From Cerrena zonata (taxonomy: Eukaryota > Basidiomycota > Agaricomycetes > Polyporales > Cerrenaceae), in contig JASBNA010000004.1 in NCBI GenBank assembly GCA_038087015.1, positions 1,860,001-1,924,000 on the forward strand: a stretch of DNA of 64,000 bases, read 5' to 3'. Position 1 is the first letter of the stretch, and every line of letters begins with the position of its first letter. Shown piece by piece: positions 47,516 through 58,100 of the stretch. The notes under the pieces were generated by a model, which did not search any database, was not told the DNA's origin, and saw only the letters and a program-made list of their open reading frames with translations. The position numbers and the translations under genes are program-made.

Positions 47516-49437
47516 CTAGCACATATGTGTTTCTGAGCGTACATATGTTTGGTCGGTGATGGCGTTGTTTGATGTTAATCTCCTTGTCCGTGCACTTGAA
47601 GTCTGAGACAAGGGTATAGACACCATGCCATTATTATGCTCCCTCAATCCCTTCCGAGAGTTTAGCATGGCCAGAAGCGAGTTGAAGTATACTGGACGAG
47701 AACAATCGGTAAATAATTGTATGCATCGGCGTACTGCACTTACGTTTTGGTATTACAACGTAGATGGCCAAGAACACCAGGTTATGTGGCATTGTTGCAT
47801 ACTGCGAAGGCTATGAGGCTGTCATCTACCTGTGTTAAATGGGTATAACGTACCGTAACCAAGCATGCAAGTGCAAACACACTGTTGAAAGGTCAGATAC
47901 GACTCGGACCATGAGGTACTCCAGAGACAAACCTCGTAAGAGAGCTTGAATTGATTGTATACAGAACTAGCGAATTGATAATCGACTGCGTCCTATGGAT
48001 ATGGGTCAGTCAAAGCATAGAATAGAAAGGTGTTTGTGACAAAGCCGTACCTTTTCGACAAAGTTACTTGTCTCTTCAGCAAGATACACAACGTGGCGGC
48101 GATAGTTATATCAGCTGCTGCTATCGTGCTCAAACATACATATAGGAGCCACTGCAGTTATATTTTAGTTACGGATCATTTCGACTGTTTTGATATCCAA
48201 GTTGACTGACGGAGATTGATTGTAGGGTGAGGAAACTACCCAGCTCGATCCTAAAGAAATGTTAGAGAATCGACCGTTAGCCCCAACGATTGACTTACGA
48301 GCGCACAGAGAAATCTAAGGCAGTAAACGTAAGACACGATACGATCCATGGAGTACGGACTGTATATACTTACAGAGCCCAAACCCTGCGTTGTCGAAAC
48401 GGGATCAGTCACTCAAAAAAGTTCCTCAAACTGTCGACACGAACCAAACACGACCCCGGACATGATGGCCTGTCCACAATTTTTAGTATTTTGTAACGAT
48501 TGGGGGGAAAGGGAACACTCACTATCCCGGCCATAAGTAGGTAGTTACGTCCACTCACTACAGCAACGAGTTCAGATCAAGCAGCTGAAATAACCACCCG
48601 GACGACATACGGATCCATATACGATACGTATAGATGCTGTTGACTTCGTAAGGCGAGTAGTGGAATCGACCAGTCGTTGAACATACCCTCGTACTAGACA
48701 ATCGCTGATATCCTTATAATCGATACTATGAATATAAAGCCTTGCGGTAAGTTCCATACAAGTAAACGTACCGTAAGGATCACCAATCCCTATAAATGGT
48801 TTCAATCAATGATCGACACATACCAATACAAAGAAAATACGAACGTTTATTCCCCTGTGTCAAGTCATAGCGCAAATTATGAGGCCCGTGTAGAATGGAC
48901 AAGCAGAGGATACGTCTTACCATCGTATCTGGAACAGTTGAAGCTGATTGCCGTAGTTCGTGATGGTATACGTGTAGAATGCTTGAGACAACAAGATCAA
49001 ATGCGCCATATCGATAACCCTGTGGTCATAATATGAATACGATTAGACATGTTCCGCAATGTAGATCTTGCATTATACCATAGGATGAAGATCTAGACGT
49101 CAGAAGAAAAACGAGATGAGCTAAAGCGGCCTAGAATGTGTAGAATATGATCGTACAGCAGTTTTGAGGATAAGGTTGTCCCTCGGGTTCCGAACATAGT
49201 ACATATAGGTTTGGAAAGTGGTAATACCTGTGAAGCTGTGGTAGCGTTAACAATGTGAACATCCCTAATGAGAGCATTGCTCACAATCCAACCAATATAT
49301 TCCCTGCGTACAGGTCAGAATAGCTTCCTGTGAAAGATTCAGATTTGCTCGCCTATGTACAACGAACCAAGCGTATCATTAAGGTTAAAGGATGATGGAA
49401 TTGGAAAAGAGGGATTTGGGAGGGATGGAGAGGCCAT
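47516..49437 (-). CDS. DUF6534 seven-helix membrane protein
   Basis: Reconstructed from about eleven small exons: MASPSLPNPSFPIPSSFNLN, DTLGSLYI, GNILVGFF, TGITTFQTYMYYVRNPRDNL, VIDMAHLILLSQAFYTYTIT, NYGNQLQLFQIRW, DISDCLVRGIYTYRIWI, SGRNYLLMAGI, WLLYVCLSTIAAADITIAAT, LCILLKRQVTLSKR, TQSIINSLVLYTINSSSLTS, VFALACLVTYATMPHNLVFL, AIYVVIPKVYFNSLLAMLNS and RKGLREHNNG. A Ser/Thr-rich tail follows, ending RSETHMC. The GITTFQTYMYY start, the IxDxxHL block, the YTINSSSLTSxFALACL helix and the YFNSLLAMLNSRKxLR end define DUF6534, a family expanded in Agaricomycetes with no proven function. The first intron appears to use a GC donor. The final residues are supported only by splice logic. Confidence 0.8.
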
Positions 49438-50739
49438 CTCGTCTCTGAAAGTATAGGACCTGGACACTAACAATACCTAGAGGGACGGAAAGATTGACAT
49501 TCTCTCATAACAGCATACTTATAGCTACGGTGTAAGTTCAATCATGTCCGAGCTTGCGGCTTCGATGCGCATATGCCACGGTCGTGGAAGATTGAAAGGG
49601 TTTGGAAGCTCGATGTAAGAGTGCACCCGGTAAAGATAGAAAGGACGGTCTTGCTCCATTCCGATTCGGCATCGCGCGACAACTATCATATACGGACAAT
49701 CGACGATCCTTCATAGTGACAGATGTTGGATAGATCAAGGGATATGTATACGGTTTCAGGGTAGATGCACGCCTAAAATCCCTTTTCAAGGGACCATCTA
49801 TCAAGTTAAACGCGATTGCCGGCAATTGCGAGTTTCGTTTCTTAAGCATCCTAGCGGAATTACTTGAATACCCAGAGAGAGAAAACGCAAGTCCGGGGCA
49901 GATAAGACGACAACTATAGCCAGTCGGATGGGTTGAGGTCTCTGCGGACCGAGATAATCGTGGTACATCCCGTGCAAGAAAGAAGGCGATTCTTTCCCTT
50001 GAGAGTACCCTAGTCCTAGTATGGCATGAAGTCGTTCATATGGCACTCACCACGAAGACGATAAGTCCTCTACGAGAAGTATCAGACATGACTAAATGAA
50101 ATTCATCTCGTTATTTTCATAAAGAATATAGGAAAGTAGGGTCCCCCGTTACTAGGGGCCTTAGGTCATGTGGGGGACAATCATCGCACGGAATGTTCCA
50201 TGTGCGTGATCGATACGGTGCAAGTACCCCACGACAAGTGTGGAAGTGTACATGGGTGCGCATGCGCGTGAACACCAAAGGATTGCGTCCTGCAGTTTAA
50301 ACCGTGGTATCCTAAGACTCTAGAGGTTCTCAGTGGAATACGTGTTTCGGATGAAGTTGATCATGGGAATAGGATACAAACAAGAGTCAATGCAAAACGT
50401 CATGAGGTCTGTAACTTGACAACATATGAGTAGTATTCTGTAATATTTGTAGAACTTGCCAACTTACCTTTCAACTACGGTGAATCCAAGAAAACGGAAA
50501 ATGGACCGAAATAATGATTAGAACTAGAAAAAGGAAGGAGCCAACCTGACGTCACAGACACAGACAAAGTTGTGATAGGAGTTTATGAGCAAATAAGTGA
50601 TGGGTATTCATGATAAGTGGCATCTATCATACTGAGCTATAAGGATAAGGTCCTTGAAAGTAACCTAGGTGGTGGACATGAAAGGGAAAAATACAGGTTT
50701 GCACCAAAGATAATACATAGAAGATACGCATCATCGAAA
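49438..50739. other. Spacer upstream of the DUF6534 gene
   Basis: About 1.3 kb. Minus-strand bases near 50088-50047 could encode MSDTSRRGLIVFV before a GTGAGT donor, but no continuation was found, so no gene is called. Otherwise nothing recognisable. Confidence 0.4.
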
Positions 50740-51833
50740 TCACGGGAGCACTAGCGGCGCAGGGAAAAATCGATCCCAAGGTCCGATCTCCTTAGAGCCT
50801 CTTGGAGGAAGTATCTTCTTGGGACTCGATTCGCCCATCGCTTCGCTGATTGTCCGCACTACTTGTTTCAGCGTGTAGATTTCGATCGGTTTATCTTTGG
50901 TGGCAACGCGACAGGTAGGGCATGTGAAGGCTGGCTGTTTCATTGACGCCTGAATAGCACGAGCATTGTCTTCGATATATCGACGTTGGTGTGCTGCAAG
51001 TCGGGGATTACGAAGCATTTCATGGTAATGTGTGAGTGCATGGGTGCTCGCTTCATAATTTGGGTCTTCTGCTCTGTGTTTGGTTAGGATGGAATCAAAC
51101 CAATCCTGAAGACAGGTTTGGCAAAACATGTGGCCACATCCGAGACTATTGATCACAACTGAGTAAGACACACGAGAACATATAAGCATTAAAAAGAGAA
51201 CGTACGTATAGGGTGTCCACATCCGTAGTGTACATATTTCACAGCACAACTGGTCATCCAGGGCTTCAAGTATTTTCTGTGCATGACAATGAGCCACTCG
51301 TCTCGTTCGTGTTCATGTCTAACTGACCTTTTTGAATTCTACGGCTGCTGTGAGTTCCGGGGAGACTGTTGGTGGAGGTGCTTGGACCTAATAACATCAA
51401 CAGTATCAGGGTATAATTCAACTATGTCGCGTAAAATGTTGCACTTACCTCTCGACTTCTCAATCGGGCTACTTCCTGAATCTCGGAATGAGCACTTCTG
51501 AAGAAGGGGTGCAGACAGAAACTAACGGACCTCTTCCAGAGCTTTTATCTTATTTCTCATTTCAACAATGGAATCCGATGAATCCCTGAGGGGTGTCTCA
51601 TCACCCGACGAGATTTCAATAGGGTCTTCGACAATAGTTGCTGGAGTGGTTGGACGTAGACGAGCCGTCGTTCCTTTCGCGGCACGACGAGGACGTTTCT
51701 TGGGCATAGATGGTCCCTCATCATCCGAAGATAGAACAATGACCTCGTCGTTCTGGGCGAAGCTCACATGAGAGTTGGAGCGAGTCGGTTGCAGGGGTTG
51801 ACGGGAACCGGAACGGAGTTGCCTATGTGCCAT
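50740..51833 (-). CDS. RING-finger protein (putative E3 ubiquitin ligase)
   Basis: Start MAHRQLRSGSRQPLQPTRSN, then a disordered acidic/basic N-terminus with MPKKRPRRAAKGT (nuclear-signal-like) and two SUMO-interacting-like stretches (VIVLSSDDE and PIEISSGDE). A coiled-coil segment follows (MRNKIKALEE, IQEVARLRSRE). The RING reads CCEICTLRMWTPYTLGCGH, MFCQTCLQDWF and, after an insertion of 63 residues, FTCPTCRV. A basic end runs to FFPAPLVLP. About 310 aa in five exons. Hydrophobic VIVLSSDDE-type motifs followed by acids are the usual SIM pattern, so a SUMO-targeted ligase role is possible, but this is inference. The long insert between the third and fourth Cys pairs is atypical of standard RINGs. 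Confidence 0.8.
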
Positions 51834-52083
51834 GTCGAATACGAGTTTAAATCGAAATAAAAATCAAGGAGGAGCACGGAATAATGTGTGGTTGTGGTTG
51901 AGGGGATAGGAGTGTGGCGGCTCTGAGCTGGAAATGCAAGCGAGTGACTTGCCTGGGTCAAAGCTCAACATACTTTCGGCTTCTGGCCTCGGCACGACCC
52001 GAACGTCCCTTTTTGGAAAGCAGTTTGCATCGCGTTGGCGTTGTACCCGACACGAACCACAAGGGTGAGGAAATAATATTTAT

Positions 52084-53411
52084 TTAAACACCATACATAG
52101 CCCTCGCGTTCTCTCTCGCCACTCTCATTACTCGTTCCGCATCCCAGGCACTATCAGCCCCATCCGCATTAACAACTTCTGCATTGGCAGGAGTTCCTGA
52201 TCCGCTGCTACCTCCATTCGTCTTGCCATTGATCACTCGAGAAACAAACTCTGCAGTCCATGGTACCATTGCAGTATGGCACAGTGGGAAACGCTTATTC
52301 TTGAGAGCCGGATTGATGGACGAGACCGAAAGATTGGAAGGCGTCATAAATGGCGCATCTGTTTCTAATAGTATTCGCAGTTGTGAATCCGGCGAAGTCA
52401 ACGATGATTCAATTGGAACCATTTGACGTATAACATTCGACGTGTTGAGATTTGTCGCATATGTGATCACTCCTGCACAAAGCATTCATATTTCTTCTCA
52501 GTATAGATCAGTATAGATGAGGTCATGATCAACATACCCGTTACACCAATGTAGAGATTGGGAAAATGACTCAACATACGAGCAGCCCATTCCGGTGAAT
52601 CTGTGAAGCAGTGTACATGTATCTATCAAACACATTAGTATCGTATAGTACGGTGGTGTATGTCACTTACCCGATGATCAACTGGCACTTCTTCCTTCAT
52701 AATTCGTTCGGTATCTTCCTCGGCCTCTCTGGTATGTATAGTGAGAGGCTTTTTAAGGCTTATGGCCAAGCGTAGTTGTCTTCTGAGTACTTCCTGTTGA
52801 ATTTCACGGGGAGAATTATCATAATGATAGTCCAAACCAATTTCACCCCAGCCAACGCAACGAGGATGTTGCATAGCTTCTAATCTGTAGGAACGAGCAT
52901 TTTAGACGAGACGCACATATGATTAGGGCAAGAAAACATACATGTCTTTCTCGACTTCATCTGTGTATAGCTGCGCTTCATGTCTGAAGTATTACTTTCA
53001 GAGGCGAGGACATAGAGAAAAACCTGGTTCACATACGGATGGACGCCTGGAGACAAGATAAGAAGTGGTACCCGAATGCCTATGCATATGAGACATACCC
53101 ATTACAAAATAATATTCAAGCCCTCCCCATAACTCTTTCTTGTCCGCCGAATCGACCAAAGCCTTCCACTCGTTCTTTAGTACTGGGGCATCGCACCATA
53201 CGTCTACGATGGCTTCCACACTTCTTCCTTCGTAAAGACCGCGGACGAATTCCCATGCGTCCTTATACTTCCCTTCTGGATATGTTTTCTTGTAGGTCTC
53301 AAAAGTCGAATGGAGGTGCGTGTGCGTGTCTACGATTGGGTATGAAGTAGGTGGGACCAATAATTGGAGAGTTTCCTCCGGGATTGGCAGCGACTTGGAT
53401 TTCTTGCCCAT
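52084..53411 (-). CDS. TatD-family metal-dependent DNase
   Basis: Metal-dependent hydrolase of the TatD family (3'-5' exonuclease/DNase; yeast homologues act in apoptosis-linked DNA degradation). The start MGKKSKSLPIPEETLQLL is followed by the metal motif YPIVDTHTHLHSTF, then GVHPHEAQLYTDEVEKDM, CVGWGEIGLDYHYDNSPREI (Glu ligand), KKPLTIHTREAEEDTERIM (His), VHVHCFTDSPEWAARML (His), YIGVTGVITYATNL and RILLETDAPFM (Asp). The C-terminus has a low-complexity NGGSSGSG part and ends VARENARAMYGV. All expected ligands are present. A 10-nt microexon (53037-53046) supplies the VHP of the HPH motif. The frame stays open upstream to 53684, and an extended, possibly mitochondrial start cannot be excluded. 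Confidence 0.88.
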
Positions 53412-54006
53412 GACTGCGATCGAGGTGCGGAAGTGGTATCTTTGAAGAGCTCTACTTGTCTTTGGATTTTGAACTGTTCTGTTGACTATGTTTCTTCCGG
53501 GACCGCGACCGATAACGATGGGAGTCAGAGAGCCAAGGCCTCTAGCCTGACTCACTTGATGAAAATATATACAAGGTCGAGATATTATATAGCTTTTAGA
53601 TATGGAACGAAACATTAACATTCCATGACGAGAGAGCCAAAGAAGTCGCAAAGGCTTGTGGGAGAAACTTGAAATGACCGGCAAATAAACGTTCGTGGGG
53701 TAATAGCCGAAGACGTCGATCTCTTGTGGCCACCTTCAACCTCTCAGTACATCTACTCGTCCGGCCACACTGAAGTAAAGAATTTATATCATAGTGGAAT
53801 ACGTACTCTGAAATCCTCTTTCAGCATTATTCCACTACTATTGGCACAGACCTCATAGCTTACATCCTCTGTAACACCCGAAATCCGCCTCATCATTGGA
53901 GGTGGGCCACTCTACGAACACAATACTTCCGGTGAGTTACATAACCTCCGGCATAAACTCATTAGAAGTGCTAAACCCCGCATTCAACCAGTATACAGAC
54001 GTGACG

Positions 54007-55004
54007 ATGATGTCCAACACCGACCACGATGCTATGCAAGACGCCTTCGACATACCCGCAGACCCAGAATCATGCATTCATCCTCTCTTCTCCTCTCCCG
54101 ATGCTAACATCGTTCTGGCTTCAAAGGATGGTCCTCGATTCCGGGTACACTCGCATACCCTCAAGACGACATCGGGGTGGTTCCGAGATATGCTCTCTTT
54201 ACCACAAGAGGGGCCATCATCTTCATCGTCCTCCGAGATCATCTACGTCGATGAAGATGCCGCAACTTTAGAAGCTCTACTACGCATGGTTTGCGGCCTT
54301 CCCTTACCTCGCCTTGATCCTGATGACACTCTTGAACCGATCCTCTTTGCCGCTGAGAAATACGACATGCCCGGTCCACTCTCTATTATCCGGGCCTGTT
54401 TGTTACCGAAACCCCTTTTGAATGATCCCCTCAAGCTCTACGCGACGACGTGTAGATATGGTTGGGAGGACGAAATGCGTGTAGCTGCTACACAAACCCT
54501 TTCGCTGAATCTTCACTCTCCTGACTACCGTCCGGCCCTGCGCAAATTGACGACCGAAGCCTTGCTCTCGCTCATGGAGCTACATTATGAGCGACGACAT
54601 CAGCTTCGAAAGATGCTCAATGAACCACCCTTTGTAAGAGACGGCGGGACAGGCACTTGTTCCAATTGCCATTCCGCTGTTAATTACAATACATGGAGGG
54701 AGCTCAAGTTCATCGTCGATCAGGAGATGGAAATACGACCCCTGGGCGACACAGTCATTAACGAGGGTTTGAACAATTGGGCTGCTGCGAAGGCATGCTG
54801 GAATGCCAAGTGCCAGGATTGTCTCCGCGAACTCTATGATCAGAAGGAAACTATTCGTGCCATTGCACAGTGCATAGAGAAACTCCCTAAGACTATTGGG
54901 TAAGTGCCTTTCACTCGCTACCGGCCAAGAATAGGTTACTGATTTATGTTTCCAGTGACTTTGACTCAGATACGTTGCTAATCGCGAGTACACCAACAAT
55001 ATGA
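54007..55004 (+). CDS. BTB/POZ-domain protein with C-terminal CX2C pairs
   Basis: Exons 54007-54899 and 54956-55004 sum to 942 nt, 313 aa. After a short leader, residues ~28-110 form a BTB fold: HPLFSSPDANIVLASKDGPR, FRVHSHTLKTTSGWFRDMLS, IIYVDEDAATLEALLRMVCG and ILFAAEKYDMPGPLSIIRAC. A helical middle follows (RYGWEDEMRVAATQTLSLNL, LTTEALLSLMELHYERR). The last third has a CSNCHSAVNY pair and a CWNAKCQDCLREL cluster, which may bind one zinc ion; this is typical of a BTB family abundant in Agaricomycetes. The start was chosen at 54007 because it is the first in-frame ATG. Possible Cullin-3 adaptor or transcriptional scaffold; function unproven. Confidence 0.82.
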
Positions 55005-55173
55005 TACCCTTGCACACATTGTATCACTTTACGATTTCCTTCATGTGGACACTCTGGATATTCTAACGATATTGAAGCTTCTGCATTTACGACATTATAT
55101 GACAACAACATATCAGTTAATACAGTCTTGTACTTCTAGGAGAAGAAAAAACACGTTTCCGTCATAATCTCCA

Positions 55174-58100
55174 TTATAGCTGCTCTGTGATGTCATTCTC
55201 CGCCTTTCCGAACAACCCTTGGCTAGCTGCCAAAGAAGCAAATCGGCCCTTCGGTATGGCGAGTAAGTCGTTGGGAGTTCCACTTTCTACAACTAAGCCA
55301 TCTTCCATCACAATGATGTGATCGAAATCGATAATAGTGGCTGTCAATGAGGTATGTCAGAAGGTCAGAAGGTAGGAGATTGTCGGTGTGACTCACAAAT
55401 ACGATGGGCTACCGCGAGTACGGTTGACTCAGCCAACTCCGTCCGGATTACTTCTCGCATTTTCTCATCAGTATCGAAGTCCAAACTATTTCATGGTGTC
55501 AGCTTGGTGGAAGGAAAACAATCAGACAGAACGCTGACCTGCTACTAGCTTCGTCCAATATGACAATCTTCCTTTTCCGCAATAACACACGAGCAAGACA
55601 AAGTAGCTGCCGCTGGCCCTTTGACAAAGATCCTTCATCTTCTAAGACTTCATCCAGCTTCTCTGATAATGCGGCTACTGCTTCATGCATCCCAACTCGT
55701 TTCAGAGCTGCCCAGATGTCTTTCTCTTCTACGATACCCTCTGGATCGAGGTTGTCACGAATGGAAGCGTGCCATAAGAAGGGATCTTGTGCCACGAGAC
55801 TGAAAACAAGATATTATAAGTCAAGAGTTTTTTGAGGCAAGTGAATTACTTACCTCATGGCCTGTCGAAGGGATTTCAGTGGGGTAGTACGAGTGTCGAC
55901 ACCGTCGATTAGAATGCGACCTGAGAGTAGTGATTCATCCAGACCCCGAAGCAGAGCCAAGACCATGCTACTCTTTCCAGATCTATTTAAGTCGAATTAG
56001 CGGATGTCATAACGAGACCTGGAAACCTGGTCGACATTTAGAATGCTTACCCTGAGCGACCACAAATTCCAATCTTGCTTCCAGCTTTTACTTGGAATGA
56101 TACACCACGAACGGCATGGGGTAACTCTGCTCTATAAGTGATAATATATCAATAAAGTGGAAAGTACACACAACGGCAGCATAAAACACATACTTGTAAC
56201 GAAGCTTGACGTTTTCGAAAACAACTTCACCTTGACTTGGCCATTCGACGGGAACCTCGGTGAGTTGTGCACGATCAGGTTCTTCGGGGAGGGTGACCAC
56301 CTCATGAATACGGGATACCGCCACAGAACCATTTTCGATCAAAGCGAGGCTCTTTCAATGGCATGAGGGAGACTGTGACCACTATGAGCAGACGTGTGAA
56401 CTCACTAGTAGGACCATGGACAAGGTCTGGGACAAGCTAGACAAGCTGGACAGAGCTAAGCCCAAGCTGTGATAAGGTGACGTTAAACATGTGTACCAAT
56501 TCATAATTAGCTACTAGTGGCACGTACAGAGATGCGTCGACTTTGTGACGAAGTCCTACCGCCAATGCAGCAAGAGCGACTGCGACAAAGAAAGAGAGGA
56601 TGGAGAGGAACGTTCGTCTGGAGAAGTGAATCAGTGTATGAATGAGGTTTGAGGGTTGTACTACTTACAAGAACCGGATGCCATTGAAACGAAAGAAGAA
56701 CGGTGTCTGTTCATGTATAGTTAACCCTTGTTTTCGTTGATACCCTTCATCGATACGCACCTGGCTTCTGTCTAGATATTTATCATTTTGGCGTTCAAAA
56801 TAGGACTCAACATTAAGTGCACTGTTTGTGATATGTGAGATGAGGATAGATGAGGCATTAGAAAAGAGGATACGTACCGTATACATTCCAATCCGGTCAT
56901 GGTGGTAGAGAATACTGTGTATAGAGGTGACTTGCTCGACGCTTCCAGATGCTGAAGCTGCTTGGACGTGCGCTGTAGAGATCGAAAATCAACAGAAGAA
57001 ACGCGACTGTCATGTTTCCGGAATCGTACCAGATAGAATATCAGGACAAGGTAATAAAGACCTCCAATCGGTACGAACACCAATATTAGATACGGGCTCT
57101 GTATTTGGGTAGACATGATCACTTGAGCCCTCGTTATCACGGAACCAATGTAAACGTACATACAGGAACTACGATCAATACTATAAGGCCAACTATCGAA
57201 GGGCGTAAAGTATGTTAGTGAATTCGGATGTTTGAATAGATGAGAGTACGCACTGAGGATACCAAAGTTGGCTATGCCATTCAACAGAGCGATAGGGAAA
57301 GCGAAATCTACTATGAACATATCCTAATTGGAGCATCAGAGCTTTGTCACTTTTGATACGAACGTTTATGAGCTCGTACTTGTGAAAGTCGGTTGATCAT
57401 ACGACCAGCCGCCGTTTGCATAAAGTAAGACGGTGAGGTCCCAAACAATCCCTTCACCTCTGCCGTGTGAATACTGCGACCTGCATGTCTAGTAGAATGT
57501 CAGTGAATCCTGTCATTCAGTCAGTATGCGAAAGGGACGTACCCAGTCACTGTGACCGACAGTCGCCACAACATCAACGCCCTGGTCATACATTAGCTCC
57601 TGCTTAATCTTGGACATTCAAGTTGGATGATTAACACTCACGTGGAGATCACTTGTATGACAGAAAAGGCACCATAACCACCTATCCAGGCACCGATGTG
57701 TGTGCCATCGCTGTTCGACCAAGCTCGCAAAAAGAACTGACAAGATTTGATATGAGGGTGCGACATGGATATTACATTGAATTGACACACACCTGAATCC
57801 CGACTCTTAGCGCAGAAATGAATGCGACAATAGCCTGAGGAGTGTTCAATTTAAGCATCCAAGCCAGAAGAAGTCGATGCACAAAGACACATACCAGAAC
57901 CAAAGAAACTTGAGGTACGGACGCCATCTTGGAGTAAAACACGTAAGGTACCCATCCTAACGAGCTCTTTTGGATAGGGGCTTCGTCATCATCTTGTTCA
58001 GCGACATGTTCCTTGGGCTTGGACTGAGTAAGATTCTTGCTGTCACTTTCCTTTGGGCTGCTTGTAAAATCAACTGCTGATTGATAGTTTATCGGAGACC

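Noticed and set aside
50046..50088. Possible first exon MSDTSRRGLIVFV with GTGAGT donor on the minus strand
   Set aside because: No continuation exon was found; the DUF6534 gene has its own start at 49437.
53412..53684. 91-codon N-terminal extension of the TatD protein, possibly mitochondrial
   Set aside because: Not chosen because TATA-like sequence lies inside it and the family start fits MGKKSK; kept as an alternative in the gene entry.
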